Shown here: positions 18,165 through 26,543 of the stretch, piece after piece
How positions within the stretch are numbered: the stretch's first letter is position 1
Layout: each line of letters starts with the position of its first letter
Translations under genes and position numbers: made by a program
Source of the DNA: Rhodoferax sp. U11-2br
Lineage (GTDB): Bacteria; Pseudomonadota; Gammaproteobacteria; Burkholderiales; Burkholderiaceae_C
Direction of reading: 5' to 3'
DNA: 55,830 bases
NCBI RefSeq assembly: GCF_018619435.1
Contig: NZ_JAHFZF010000031.1
Coordinates: forward strand, 1-55,830
The notes under the pieces: generated by a model
Database searches by the model: none
The model's input: only the letters and a program-made list of their open reading frames with translations
What the model was told of the DNA's origin: nothing

Positions 18165-19597
18165 ATACGGCAACCGCCCCTGCGTACAAGCGCCTTGCAT
18201 CGCCTGCCCACCTGTCCCGACGGATCTATTCGCTGGTCAACCTGGTCGAGGCGGTTGTTCCGCCCTTGCTGGCGGTGCTGGTTCTTTTTGTCACCGCCCT
18301 GGCGGGAGATCCGTCACTGAGGAGCCTCGATCCAGCCTACTTCATTCTTGCTCTGGCGGTTTTTTCACTGAGCTTCCCGGGATGCTTTCACCTGAACCGC
18401 CCGGTCAGGGTCATGCTGCGCAAGACCCTGATAGGCTGGTTCTTTTTGGCCACCTTGCTTCTGCTCTTCGCCTATGGTGCGGACTACCTCGACTATTTCC
18501 CCCGCCCGGTGATGCTGGCCTGGCTGAGCCTGACGCCGCTGGCCCTGGTCGGTGTCAACACCCTGGCCAGAATCGTCGTGCCCAGCGTCTTGGCGCTGGA
18601 GCGCAACCGGCGCTATGCCGTCATCGTTGGCTGCAATGCCACCAGCCAGCGACTGGCGCAGAGCTTCGCCGATGAGCCCGCGCTTGGGGTGAACTTTCTT
18701 GGCTACTTCGATGACCGCAACGGATCACGGCTGCAAGAGGATGATCGCGGACGTGATCGGGACAAGGACCTGGGTTCGCTCGGGCAACTCGTTGCCTATG
18801 CCAAAGCCAACCGCGTCGATCAGATCTACCTGGCCCTGCCGATTGGCGAGGCGTCACGCCTGCACACGCTGCTCGACGACTTGAAGGACACCACCGCATC
18901 GATTTTTTTCGTGCCCGACATGTTTGTTACCGACCTGATCCAGGGCCGGGTTGACAGCGTTGGCGGAACAGCCATTGTGGCCATGTGTGAAACACCCTTC
19001 AAGGGCATCAACGGCGTGGTCAAACGCCTGAGCGACATCGTGCTGGCGTCGGTGATTCTTGTGCTGATCACGCCGATCCTGCTGATCGTCGCCATCGGGG
19101 TCAAACTGATGTCGCCGGGCCCGGCCTTTTTCAAACAAAATCGCTATGGGCTCGACGGCCGCGAAATCGTCGTCTACAAATTCCGTTCGATGACGGTGAC
19201 CGAGGACGGCGACCGGCATTACACCCAGGTCACCCGCGGTGATCCGCGCGTGCCGCCGTTCGGCGCCCTGATTCGCAAGGGCTCGCTCGACGAACTGCCG
19301 CAGTTCATCAACGTCTTGCAGGGGCGCATGAGCATCGTCGGGCCCCGCCCGCACGCGATTGCTGTCAATGAACAGTACCGCAAGCTGATCCCCGGTTACA
19401 TGGTCCGCCACAAGGTGCGCCCCGGCATCACCGGCTGGGCCCAGGTGAATGGTTTTCGCGGCGGTGATGACCTGGAGCACATGCGCGGCCGCTCCGAATG
19501 TGATCTGGAGTATTTGCGCAACTGGTCGCTGGGCCTGGATTTGCGCATCATCCTGCGCACCATCATCTTGGTCTTTCGCGACGTCCGGGCTTTCTGA
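18161..19597 (+). CDS. Undecaprenyl-phosphate sugar-1-phosphate transferase (WcaJ/EpsE-type priming enzyme)
   Basis: A 478-residue polyprenyl-phosphate hexose-1-phosphate transferase that starts each repeat unit on the lipid carrier. The N-terminal half has four helices (about residues 20-145) and a CoA-binding-like domain (YAVIVGCNATSQRLAQ). The C-terminal half has the re-entrant helix KRLSDIVLASVILVLITPI, KFRSM, the catalytic DELPQ and SIVGPRPHA. This is the long form typical of glucose- or galactose-specific WcaJ/GumD homologues. The start overlaps the stop of the DUF707 gene. The sugar preference cannot be read from the sequence. Confidence 0.92.
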   Translation: MNTATAPAYKRLASPAHLSRRIYSLVNLVEAVVPPLLAVLVLFVTALAGDPSLRSLDPAYFILALAVFSLSFPGCFHLNRPVRVMLRKTLIGWFFLATLLLLFAYGADYLDYFPRPVMLAWLSLTPLALVGVNTLARIVVPSVLALERNRRYAVIVGCNATSQRLAQSFADEPALGVNFLGYFDDRNGSRLQEDDRGRDRDKDLGSLGQLVAYAKANRVDQIYLALPIGEASRLHTLLDDLKDTTASIFFVPDMFVTDLIQGRVDSVGGTAIVAMCETPFKGINGVVKRLSDIVLASVILVLITPILLIVAIGVKLMSPGPAFFKQNRYGLDGREIVVYKFRSMTVTEDGDRHYTQVTRGDPRVPPFGALIRKGSLDELPQFINVLQGRMSIVGPRPHAIAVNEQYRKLIPGYMVRHKVRPGITGWAQVNGFRGGDDLEHMRGRSECDLEYLRNWSLGLDLRIILRTIILVFRDVRAF

Positions 19598-19623
19598 AGC
19601 CGCCCAACCCAAGTGACAACCCC

Positions 19624-21066
19624 ATGTCGATCACCTCGCTGAGCTTCATCCTCTTCGTCGCAGTGGTGATCGTCGCCTTTCAGCTCAGCACGTCGCTGAC
19701 CTACCGGCAATGGGTCCTGGCAACGGCCAACGCCAGTTTCATCGCCAGTCAGGTGGACACGGTCCAGGCCGTGGTGCCGCTGCTGGTTTTCCTTGGTCTC
19801 GGTTATACCGCCGTGCACGGCGTGCGACGCAGCCCCGCTTGGGGGCTGGTTGTGTGTCTGGTGCTGAGCATCGGCATTTTCATCGTCCTCAAGCGCTTCG
19901 CCTTCCTGAACGGCGCGTTCGCGCTGCCGTTCAGCTACCTCAGCATGGGGCTGTCCTACGTGCTGTTCCGGCTGATCCACCTTTTGGTCGACGCCCATAC
20001 CGGCGAATTGCCCTCGGCGCCGAAACCGCTGAGCTACTTCAACTACACCTGCAACTTCCTGTGTTTTGTCTCGGGGCCGATCCAGCGCTACCAGGACTTT
20101 GAGCGCCAGGACATCCCACCGGTGCCCCTGGACGAACCCCTGGTGTTTGCCGCCTTCTCGCGAGTGGTCAGCGGCTTTGTCAAGGTGGTGGTGCTGTCAG
20201 CGGCGCTCAACTACGCCTTCGCCCAGCTTTCAGCACCCGTCCTGAGCACCGAGGTGTTGCCAGGTGTCAGCTTCGCCGCGAAGTTCAGCGCCTCGGCGGT
20301 GCTCTACACCTTGTACCTGTACCTGAATTTTTCAGGCTACATGGACATCGTCATGGGTGTGGGTGGCCTGCTGGGCCAGACCTTGCCGGAGAACTTCAGG
20401 GAGCCCTTTGCCGCCCGCAACTTTCTCGAGTTCTGGGGGCGCTGGCACATCACGCTCTCGGAGTGGTTCAAGACCTATCTGTTCAACCCCTTGCTCAAGG
20501 CGCTGGCAAGCCGCTTTCGTTCTGCGGCGGTCATGCCTTGGCTCGGGGTTGTGGCGTTTTTCATCACTTTTCTGGTGATGGGCTTGTGGCACGGCACGAC
20601 CGCGGTTTTTGTGGTCTATGGCCTGTTGCTGGGTTTTGGTGCGGCTGCCAACAAGCTGTGGCAGCTGAGCCTGACTCGCCGGCTTGGCAAAGTCGGCTAC
20701 CGGGCCCTGGCTGAGCGGCCCGTCTACCGGCAACTTTGTCGCGGTGCCACCTTTGCATATTTTGCGCTGGCCTTGACCTGCCTCTGGGTCGATCTGGCCC
20801 AGTTGGGTAAATTGCTTCAGGCGCTGGGACCCTTCGGCCTGGCCGGCAGTTTTGCCCTGATCATGCTGGCCAGCGCCCTGGTGATGGCGGTCTGGAGCTC
20901 TGCCAGCACGGCCCTGAGCCAGGGCGCCGCTGGCCTGCTGCGTCCCGTTGGCAGCACCGCAGGCTTCATCGGCCGCAACCTCGTGCTGGCGGCGCAGGTG
21001 TTGCTGATCCTGGTGGCGTCTTCGTTCTTTCACAAGGCGCCCGAATTTGTCTACCGGGCCTTCTAG
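19624..21066 (+). CDS. MBOAT membrane-bound O-acyltransferase (AlgI/DltB-like)
   Basis: A 480-residue multi-pass membrane protein. Family marks are NFSGYMDIVMGVGGLLG, FWGRWHITLSEWFKTYLF, and the catalytic histidine of LWHGT (His323). Such proteins move acyl groups across the inner membrane for attachment to exopolysaccharide. In alginate the group is acetyl; in D-alanylation it arrives on a carrier protein. Here the next gene is an SGNH/AlgX-like protein and the one after that an acyl carrier protein, so a carrier-bound acyl donor is a natural inference. About ten to twelve helices are visible. The start ATG lies 27 bases after the priming enzyme gene. Confidence 0.9.
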   Translation: MSITSLSFILFVAVVIVAFQLSTSLTYRQWVLATANASFIASQVDTVQAVVPLLVFLGLGYTAVHGVRRSPAWGLVVCLVLSIGIFIVLKRFAFLNGAFALPFSYLSMGLSYVLFRLIHLLVDAHTGELPSAPKPLSYFNYTCNFLCFVSGPIQRYQDFERQDIPPVPLDEPLVFAAFSRVVSGFVKVVVLSAALNYAFAQLSAPVLSTEVLPGVSFAAKFSASAVLYTLYLYLNFSGYMDIVMGVGGLLGQTLPENFREPFAARNFLEFWGRWHITLSEWFKTYLFNPLLKALASRFRSAAVMPWLGVVAFFITFLVMGLWHGTTAVFVVYGLLLGFGAAANKLWQLSLTRRLGKVGYRALAERPVYRQLCRGATFAYFALALTCLWVDLAQLGKLLQALGPFGLAGSFALIMLASALVMAVWSSASTALSQGAAGLLRPVGSTAGFIGRNLVLAAQVLLILVASSFFHKAPEFVYRAF

Positions 21067-21067
21067 C

Positions 21068-22132
21068 ATGAAACACATCCTGCGCCAGGCGACCCTCCTG
21101 CTGCTTTTTCTGCTGCTGATCTATCTGCTGGCGCTCATCCTTGCCACGCCGTTCATGCGCTGGTCGCCAGCGGGTGGCCTCGACACCGCATCAGCCGCCC
21201 GCTCACCCTTCATGACCGAGCCCAAGTACGCATTCCTGAGCCGCAGCCCGCTCAACAACAGCGACGACAAAGTCATTCTGCTCGGCGCCTCCAATGTTCT
21301 GGCAGGGTTTCGGCCGGCCCAGCTGCAAGGCGAGCTGCCGTCCGTCCGGGTCCACAACCTGGCCATTGGCGGTGCCAACATGACGGAGCTGCAACAGATG
21401 GTCGACCTGGTTCTCGAAGTGCAAAGTCCCAAGGCGCGTCAGCACAATGTTTTTGTTCTGGGTGTCTGGTACGGGCTGTTCGCCGACGACCTCGCGCGCT
21501 GGTACACGCCTGATCGTTTTCCCGGCGACACCGACCTGGACATCGAGCGCTACCGCTATGGCTTTTATCGCCGCACCGACGCCGGTCCCGTGCCGATCCT
21601 GCCCGCCCAATGGCTTGATACCGGTGTCACGCTGGTCAAGCCTTTCCTGTTGGTTGACCGGCTGGCGCGTGACGCCGGCAAGTTTCTGCGACGCGGCGGC
21701 AAGCCGGTGGCGAGCGCCGAGGCCGGTCAGCCCGGCGCGCCCAGTGCCGAGCGTCAGCGCCAGTACCTGGCGTTCTGGGATCACTACATGGGTCACAACG
21801 GCCAGCTGGTCGATGAACCTTTTGAACTGCTGAGCCGAACCATCAGTACCATCCGCGAATCGGGTGGCAAGGTGGTGCTGGTTGATTTGCCGCTACCCAG
21901 GTGGCACGCCAGCGCGTCACCGTACGACAGCAGCTACCGCCAGCAATTGCAGAAGCTGCAGCAGCGGCTGGATGGCACGAGCGGCGTGGCCTTCCTGAGC
22001 CTACGTGATGCCGACCAGTCGGAAGATTTTTCCGACGAAGTTCACCCCCGGCCGCCCGTCGCCGTCCGATGGGCGCAGCGGCTGGCACAGGCCCTGAACC
22101 ACTTGCCAAACCTGATCAAACAAGGAGTCTGA
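21068..22132 (+). CDS. Membrane-anchored SGNH-like protein, probable periplasmic acyltransfer partner of MBOAT
   Basis: A 354-residue protein with one N-terminal helix (residues about 8-30) and a periplasmic domain. It has an SGNH block I variant VILLGASNVLAGF (Ser75), a central GGANMTE (block II/III-like) and a C-terminal DEVHP (Asp323, His326) giving a catalytic triad pattern as in AlgX/AlgJ or DltD. Expected role: take the acyl group delivered by the MBOAT and place it on the polymer. The ATG at 21068 lies one base after the MBOAT stop. There is no recognisable carbohydrate-binding tail as in AlgX. Confidence 0.75.
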   Translation: MKHILRQATLLLLFLLLIYLLALILATPFMRWSPAGGLDTASAARSPFMTEPKYAFLSRSPLNNSDDKVILLGASNVLAGFRPAQLQGELPSVRVHNLAIGGANMTELQQMVDLVLEVQSPKARQHNVFVLGVWYGLFADDLARWYTPDRFPGDTDLDIERYRYGFYRRTDAGPVPILPAQWLDTGVTLVKPFLLVDRLARDAGKFLRRGGKPVASAEAGQPGAPSAERQRQYLAFWDHYMGHNGQLVDEPFELLSRTISTIRESGGKVVLVDLPLPRWHASASPYDSSYRQQLQKLQQRLDGTSGVAFLSLRDADQSEDFSDEVHPRPPVAVRWAQRLAQALNHLPNLIKQGV

Positions 22133-22133
22133 A

Positions 22134-22385
22134 ATGCTGTCTGCCCCCAAACTGGCCGATATTTACGCAAAGCTGACCGCGATATTTCGCGACGTTTTTG
22201 ACGACGACAACCTAGAGCTGACGCCGGAGCTAACCGCCGCCGATGTAGACGAGTGGGACAGCCTCAACCACATCCGCCTGGTGGTGTCCGTCGAGCGTGC
22301 CTTTGCCGTGAGCTTTTCGGCAGCCCAGGTGGGGCGTCTGAAAAATGTCGGCGAATTCGTCGATCTGATCGTGGCCAAGCTGTGA
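22134..22385 (+). CDS. Dedicated acyl carrier protein
   Basis: An 83-residue acidic four-helix carrier. The phosphopantetheine attachment serine is Ser43 in DEWDSLNHIRLV. This differs from the DSLDTVELV of fatty-acid AcpP and resembles stand-alone carriers of secondary or polysaccharide-modifying pathways. It starts right after the SGNH gene stop, and its own stop overlaps the GTG of the hydratase gene. The setting (MBOAT and SGNH before; hydratase, reductase and FkbH-like after) implies it holds the acyl group destined for the exopolysaccharide. A 4'-phosphopantetheinyl transferase is not in the window. Confidence 0.9.
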   Translation: MLSAPKLADIYAKLTAIFRDVFDDDNLELTPELTAADVDEWDSLNHIRLVVSVERAFAVSFSAAQVGRLKNVGEFVDLIVAKL

Positions 22386-22813
22386 AACCCGCGCAGTGCC
22401 AGACCCTGGCCTGGAGCGAGCTTCAGGAAGGCCTCAGTTCCAGCGTCGACTTCGTCGTCAGTGCCGAGGAACTGCAACAGTTCGCGGTGCTCTCCGGCGA
22501 TTTCAATCCGCTGCACGTTGACGCCGATTTCGCGCGCAGCAAGGGCTTCGAGGGTGCCGTGGTCCACGGCGCCTTGCTGGTCGCCAAGGTGTCGCAACTG
22601 ATCGGCATGCTTCTGCCGGGGCGTGACAGTGTCTGGACCGGCGTCTCGCTGCAATTTCGCCAGCCGCTCTACGTCGGGCGGCCGGCGCGGGTAGACGCCG
22701 TGGTCGGCCGACTTTCGGAAGCCACCGGCATGGTCCTGCTGAAACTCAAATTGTTCGCCGGACAAAACCTGATCGCCAAGGGCGAGGCGGAGGTGTTGCT
22801 TGTCCGGCCCTGA
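22382..22813 (+). CDS. MaoC-like (R)-specific enoyl hydratase/dehydratase
   Basis: A 143-residue single hot-dog domain protein. It carries the hydratase-2 signature SGDFNPLHVD with catalytic Asp40 and His45, followed by FARSKGFEGAVVHGALL. Family members add or remove water on short acyl-CoA or acyl-ACP thioesters with R stereochemistry. I placed the start at the GTG overlapping the acyl carrier protein stop; the longer frame would cover the carrier gene. Its end overlaps the SDR start by 14 bases. Together with the reductase it could make or process a 3-hydroxyacyl-ACP. Confidence 0.85.
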   Translation: MKPAQCQTLAWSELQEGLSSSVDFVVSAEELQQFAVLSGDFNPLHVDADFARSKGFEGAVVHGALLVAKVSQLIGMLLPGRDSVWTGVSLQFRQPLYVGRPARVDAVVGRLSEATGMVLLKLKLFAGQNLIAKGEAEVLLVRP

Positions 22814-23477
22814 GCACTTTCTGGTCTCCGGTGGCTCGGGCGACATCGGTGCGGCCACCTGTGATGCACTGGCCGGCGCTGGCTTCATCCCGGTCGTCGG
22901 CTATCACCGGGGCGCCGCCGCCGCCGATGGGATTGCCCGACGCACCGGTGGCCTCACCCTGGCCCTAGATCTGGCTTCGGACACTTCCATCGATCAGGCG
23001 CTGGCCTTTTTTGCGACACAGTCGGCCCGGCTGGCTGGCGCGGTGCTTGCCGGGTCGCCGCCCCTAGCGCTGGCCCCCTTTGGCAAGATCCTGCCTGACG
23101 AGCTGAATTCGCAGTGGCAGGTCAATGTGCTCGGCCCCCAGCGCCTGCTCGCGGGTCTGGTACGCCAATGCTTTCGGCTGCACAAAAGCGGTGTGGTGGT
23201 AGGGGTGCTGAGCCAGGCCATGGGCGATGAATCGCACAAGGCGGCCTCGGGAATGGGTGCCTACATCATCGCCAAATACGGCATGGCCGGCCTGCTCGCA
23301 GTGCTGGCTGCGGATTACCCGTGGCTGCGGGTTCGCTCGGTCAGGCCGGGCTACACCGAAACACGCATGCTGGCGGCTTTTGACGCGCGCTTTCTGGACA
23401 CGCAGCGCGACCTGACGCCGTTTCAGACACCGCAGCAAGTCGCTGCCCAAATCTTGAGGGAGGTTGAACGGCCATGA
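22800..23477 (+). CDS. Short-chain dehydrogenase/reductase (FabG-like)
   Basis: A 225-residue NAD(P)-dependent oxidoreductase. It has the Rossmann glycine motif GGSGDIG (11-17), Ser138 in GVLSQ and the catalytic Tyr155-x3-Lys159 (YIIAK). It is shorter than most FabG proteins, and the usual NNAG motif is replaced by AGSPP near residue 85. A TTG start at 22800 puts the Rossmann strand at the N-terminus and has GGAGG about seven bases ahead; no better start is in frame. It probably reduces a 3-oxoacyl group on the neighbouring carrier protein. Its stop overlaps the next ATG. Confidence 0.8.
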   Translation: MSGPEHFLVSGGSGDIGAATCDALAGAGFIPVVGYHRGAAAADGIARRTGGLTLALDLASDTSIDQALAFFATQSARLAGAVLAGSPPLALAPFGKILPDELNSQWQVNVLGPQRLLAGLVRQCFRLHKSGVVVGVLSQAMGDESHKAASGMGAYIIAKYGMAGLLAVLAADYPWLRVRSVRPGYTETRMLAAFDARFLDTQRDLTPFQTPQQVAAQILREVERP

Positions 23478-25384
23478 GTCAAACTTTGTATTCAAGCCTG
23501 GCCTGGTTGCCCAGGCCACCGGCGGATTTCGCTGCCAAATGCCGAGCCTTGCCAAGCAGCGGCGCCGACCTAGGGCGTGGCCTGCAAGCCCTGGCTGGCT
23601 ACGCCCTCGACGAGAACCAGCTCATCCGCTTGAGCCGCTGCATGAATCAGCTGCAACAGCAGGGCAGTTCACTCAAGCCGCTGCTGCCGTTTCGGCTTGG
23701 CATCGTCAGCAACGCGACCTCGCACTTTCTGCTGTCGGCGCTGGTGGCCACTGCCGCCCGACACGGTGTTGCCCTTGAGTGCCTGGAGGCTGACTTTGAC
23801 CAGGCGATGCAGGAGGCCCTGCGGCCCGACTCGATCATCAACAGCGCCCGGCCCGATGCGGTCTTGCTTGCCATCGACTACCACGGCCTGCCGCTGCGCC
23901 TGACGCCTGGCAATGCTGAGGCGGCCCAACAGACGGTTGCCGAGGTGCTTGAGCATGTGGATCGGATCCGCGCAGGATTTCACGCCAACAGCAAGACCGT
24001 TTGCATCCTACAAACCTTGGCCCGGCCGGTGGAGACGCATTTCGGCAGCCTCGACCTGGTGCTGCCCGGAACCCTGCGCAGCCTGATCGACGCGGTCAAT
24101 CGCGGGCTCGCCGAACGGGTCGCCCAGAGCAACGACCTGCTGTTTGACGTGGCCGGTCTGGCAGAAACCGTTGGGCTTGCCGACTGGCACTCACCGACCT
24201 TGTGGAACCTGGCCAAACTGCCGTTTTCAAACACCTTCCTGCCGCTGTACGCTGACCATGCCTGCCGGTTGATCGCGGCCATGCGCGGCAAGAGTCGGCG
24301 CTGCCTGATCCTCGACCTCGACAACACCGTCTGGGGCGGGGTGATTGGCGACGATGGCCTGGAAGGCATCGTCATTGGTTCTGGCGACTCCACGGGCGAG
24401 GCGCACCTGGCGGTGCAGCAGACGGCCCTGCAACTGCGTGAGCGCGGTGTGGTGCTGGCGGTGTCGTCCAAGAACCATGACGAAACCGCCCGTCTGCCGT
24501 TTATCCGGCACCCCGAGATGTTACTGCGCGAAGATCACATTGCCATTTTTCAGGCCAACTGGAACGACAAGGCCAGCAACATCCAGGCGATTGCCGAGGC
24601 GCTCTCGCTGGGCCTGGATGCCATGACCTTCCTTGATGACAACCCCGCGGAACGCGGCTTGGTGCGTGAGTTGCTACCCCAGGTCGCGGTGCCGGAGCTG
24701 CCCGACGACCCGGCACTGTATGCCCGCACCTTGTTGGCCGGCGGCTATTTTGAGGCCGTGACCTTTTCCGCTGAAGACCGCCAGCGGGCCGATTTCTACC
24801 AGGACAACGCCCGGCGCATCGCACTGCAGCAAGGTTTGGGCGACGTTCATGCCTACCTCGATTCTCTCGCCATGGTCTTGAGCATCCAGCCTTTTGACGC
24901 GATAGGGCGGTCACGCATCACCCAGCTGATCAACAAATCCAACCAGTTCAACCTGACCACCCGGCGTTACAGCGAGGCCGAGGTGGCTGATCTGGAGAGC
25001 GACCCCAATATCCTGGCCTGGCAAATGCGCCTGGCCGACACCTTCGGTGACAACGGCATGATCAGCGTCGTCATCTGTCGGCGCCTGCGTGCCGAGTGGC
25101 ACATTGACACCTGGCTGATGAGTTGCCGGGTCCTGGGCCGCGGGGTGGAAGAGGCGGTGCTTGCCGAACTGGTCATCGCTGCGCTCCAGCAGGGGGTCAG
25201 TCGGCTGATTGGCATCTACTTGCCGAGCGGACGCAACCAGTTGGTCGAAAAGCACTATCCCAAGCTGGGATTCAAACCGCTGGATCGACACCCGGACGGC
25301 AGCAGCACCTGGGCCCTTGACATCGACGACGCCGCTTCAGGTGGACAACTGCTGATGCGTGTCCATCACGTTGCGCTGGTGTGA
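23474..25384 (+). CDS. FkbH-like HAD-IIIC protein with N-terminal extension and C-terminal GNAT-like domain
   Basis: A 636-residue three-part protein. Residues 1-270 are the extension seen in long FkbH-like proteins (SGNH-type strand pattern, RLGIVSNATSHFLLSAL). About 275-420 is the HAD-IIIC domain with CLILDLDNTVWGGVIGDDG (Asp281, Asp283), SSKNHDE and FLDDNPAER. About 460-636 is GNAT-like, with GDNGMISVVICRR and HIDTWLMSCRVLGRG. FkbH proteins load a phosphoglycerate-derived glyceryl group onto a carrier protein, and relatives act on other hydroxyacyl groups. The carrier protein upstream is the likely partner. This is the last gene of the operon. The precise acyl product is unknown. Confidence 0.86.
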   Translation: MSQTLYSSLAWLPRPPADFAAKCRALPSSGADLGRGLQALAGYALDENQLIRLSRCMNQLQQQGSSLKPLLPFRLGIVSNATSHFLLSALVATAARHGVALECLEADFDQAMQEALRPDSIINSARPDAVLLAIDYHGLPLRLTPGNAEAAQQTVAEVLEHVDRIRAGFHANSKTVCILQTLARPVETHFGSLDLVLPGTLRSLIDAVNRGLAERVAQSNDLLFDVAGLAETVGLADWHSPTLWNLAKLPFSNTFLPLYADHACRLIAAMRGKSRRCLILDLDNTVWGGVIGDDGLEGIVIGSGDSTGEAHLAVQQTALQLRERGVVLAVSSKNHDETARLPFIRHPEMLLREDHIAIFQANWNDKASNIQAIAEALSLGLDAMTFLDDNPAERGLVRELLPQVAVPELPDDPALYARTLLAGGYFEAVTFSAEDRQRADFYQDNARRIALQQGLGDVHAYLDSLAMVLSIQPFDAIGRSRITQLINKSNQFNLTTRRYSEAEVADLESDPNILAWQMRLADTFGDNGMISVVICRRLRAEWHIDTWLMSCRVLGRGVEEAVLAELVIAALQQGVSRLIGIYLPSGRNQLVEKHYPKLGFKPLDRHPDGSSTWALDIDDAASGGQLLMRVHHVALV

Positions 25385-25596
25385 ATGGTGCATTTGGGGT
25401 GCCTCAAGACCTGTCATCGGGTCTTCTGAAGACAAAAGTCCAAACGCTCGGTATCAAGCGCCACACTGTTGCAGACGCGCACGGCCTTGGAGTTTGTAGC
25501 GGGCCATGGTCGCGATCTCCTTCTCAGGATTTCGAAAAGAACTGGCTTGAGTTAGAGCGCTGGCTTGCTCATGATGGTCTTTTTGGCAGTGTGTGT
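25385..25596. other. Gap after the exopolysaccharide operon
   Basis: About 210 bases with no gene I can support. A weak hairpin AAGACC/GGTCTT (25406-25425) lies just after the operon but lacks a T-run. Open frames here show no family features. Confidence 0.5.
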
Positions 25597-25896
25597 TCAG
25601 GGATTGCCCGGAGCGAACAGCAGTTCCCAATTCAGGAAGGGGCCCAGTGGAATGACATCCCAGCTGATGAGACCCGACTTAGCGAGTGGGAACTCCATCA
25701 GCTCAGTTTGGGCCGCCTCTACTGAATCAGCTTCAACTATGAGGGCTACGCCGGGACGATCCTGGCGGAAGTAAAAGTCGCGAACCAGGCCACCCTTGTA
25801 GACCTGCCAGCCGTGGCGTACCTCGGCTTGCAGATGTGGCATGTACTGTTCCATGGTGGTACCAGGTTGGGGAATGTCGAGGCAAAGCAATTTCAT
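25597..25896 (-). CDS. Small YciI/muconolactone isomerase-like (ferredoxin-fold) protein
   Basis: A 99-residue protein starting MKLLCLDIPQPGTTMEQYMP, with GGLVRDFYFRQDRPGVALIVEADSVEAAQTEL and a closing PLGPFLNWELLF. The alternating pattern and the (V/A)LIVEADS..EA...L stretch are typical of dimeric alpha/beta-barrel proteins of the YciI or muconolactone isomerase type. Its reaction is unknown. I chose the ATG at 25896, preceded by GGAG on the minus strand; an upstream extension to 26001 overlaps the flavodoxin gene. It is the third gene of a yqhD-flavodoxin unit, suggesting an accessory role in aldehyde or quinone handling. Confidence 0.72.
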   Translation of the reverse strand: MKLLCLDIPQPGTTMEQYMPHLQAEVRHGWQVYKGGLVRDFYFRQDRPGVALIVEADSVEAAQTELMEFPLAKSGLISWDVIPLGPFLNWELLFAPGNP

Positions 25897-25951
25897 AGTA
25901 AATCTCCAGCTAAATTTTTGGGTCGATGGAAAAGTGAATAAGAAACCCAAA

Positions 25952-26506
25952 TCAAGCAGCGGGTTGAAGACGTTGCACGGTCTCCGCCACACGTTTGCCA
26001 AGGTGCGCGGCTGTTTTTAAGTCGCTCGCAATGGGGGAGAACTCGGGCGACTCGTCGTTGGACTGCGCCATGGCGCCCAGCCAGCCGCCAATACGGTTCA
26101 GTTCTTCGGCCGTCTTTCCGGGGAAGACATCCAGTCCGACCCACAACATGCCGTGCTGGGCTGCGAACAGCACCATGGTTATCAGTGTCTGGAGTTTGTC
26201 ACCGTGCATAGCACCTGAGTTCGTGAATCCGGCAGCCACCTTGTTGCGCCACTTCTGTGGAATCCAGGCCTGTCGCGTCGAGTCTTCCATGAACTGCTTG
26301 AACCGGGCGCTGATCGTGCCGTTGTAGGTGGGTGAACCAAAGATGATGGCATCACTCGTTTCCAGGGTTTCCCACGGAATTGCACCGTCTGCCACGGCGA
26401 TCAGTTTTGCTTCTGCGCCAGGAACGCTGCACACACCCTCTGCGACGGCTTGTGCCTGTTTGGCGGTATGGCCGTAGCCACTGTCATAAATGATTGATAC
26501 CAGCAT
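25952..26506 (-). CDS. Flavodoxin-family NAD(P)H:quinone oxidoreductase-like protein (WrbA-like)
   Basis: A 184-residue flavoprotein of the WrbA/flavodoxin group. It has an N-terminal phosphate loop SIIYDSGYGHTAKQA, IIFGSPTYNGTISARFKQFMED (FMN isoalloxazine loop) and a GGWLGAMAQSNDESPE segment. The role is probably two-electron reduction of quinones or related electrophiles with FMN in the cytoplasm. GGAGAA precedes the ATG at 26506. It lies 37 bases after yqhD in the same leftward unit. The exact substrate is not deducible; WrbA itself is a little longer (about 198 residues). Confidence 0.85.
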   Translation of the reverse strand: MLVSIIYDSGYGHTAKQAQAVAEGVCSVPGAEAKLIAVADGAIPWETLETSDAIIFGSPTYNGTISARFKQFMEDSTRQAWIPQKWRNKVAAGFTNSGAMHGDKLQTLITMVLFAAQHGMLWVGLDVFPGKTAEELNRIGGWLGAMAQSNDESPEFSPIASDLKTAAHLGKRVAETVQRLQPAA

Positions 26507-26543
26507 GGATGTTCTCCAAGTAAATCGTGTTGTAAAAAATAGA

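Noticed and set aside
25381..25725. 114-residue plus-strand frame after the FkbH gene
   Set aside because: It overlaps the well-supported YciI-like gene on the other strand and has no ribosome site or family features.
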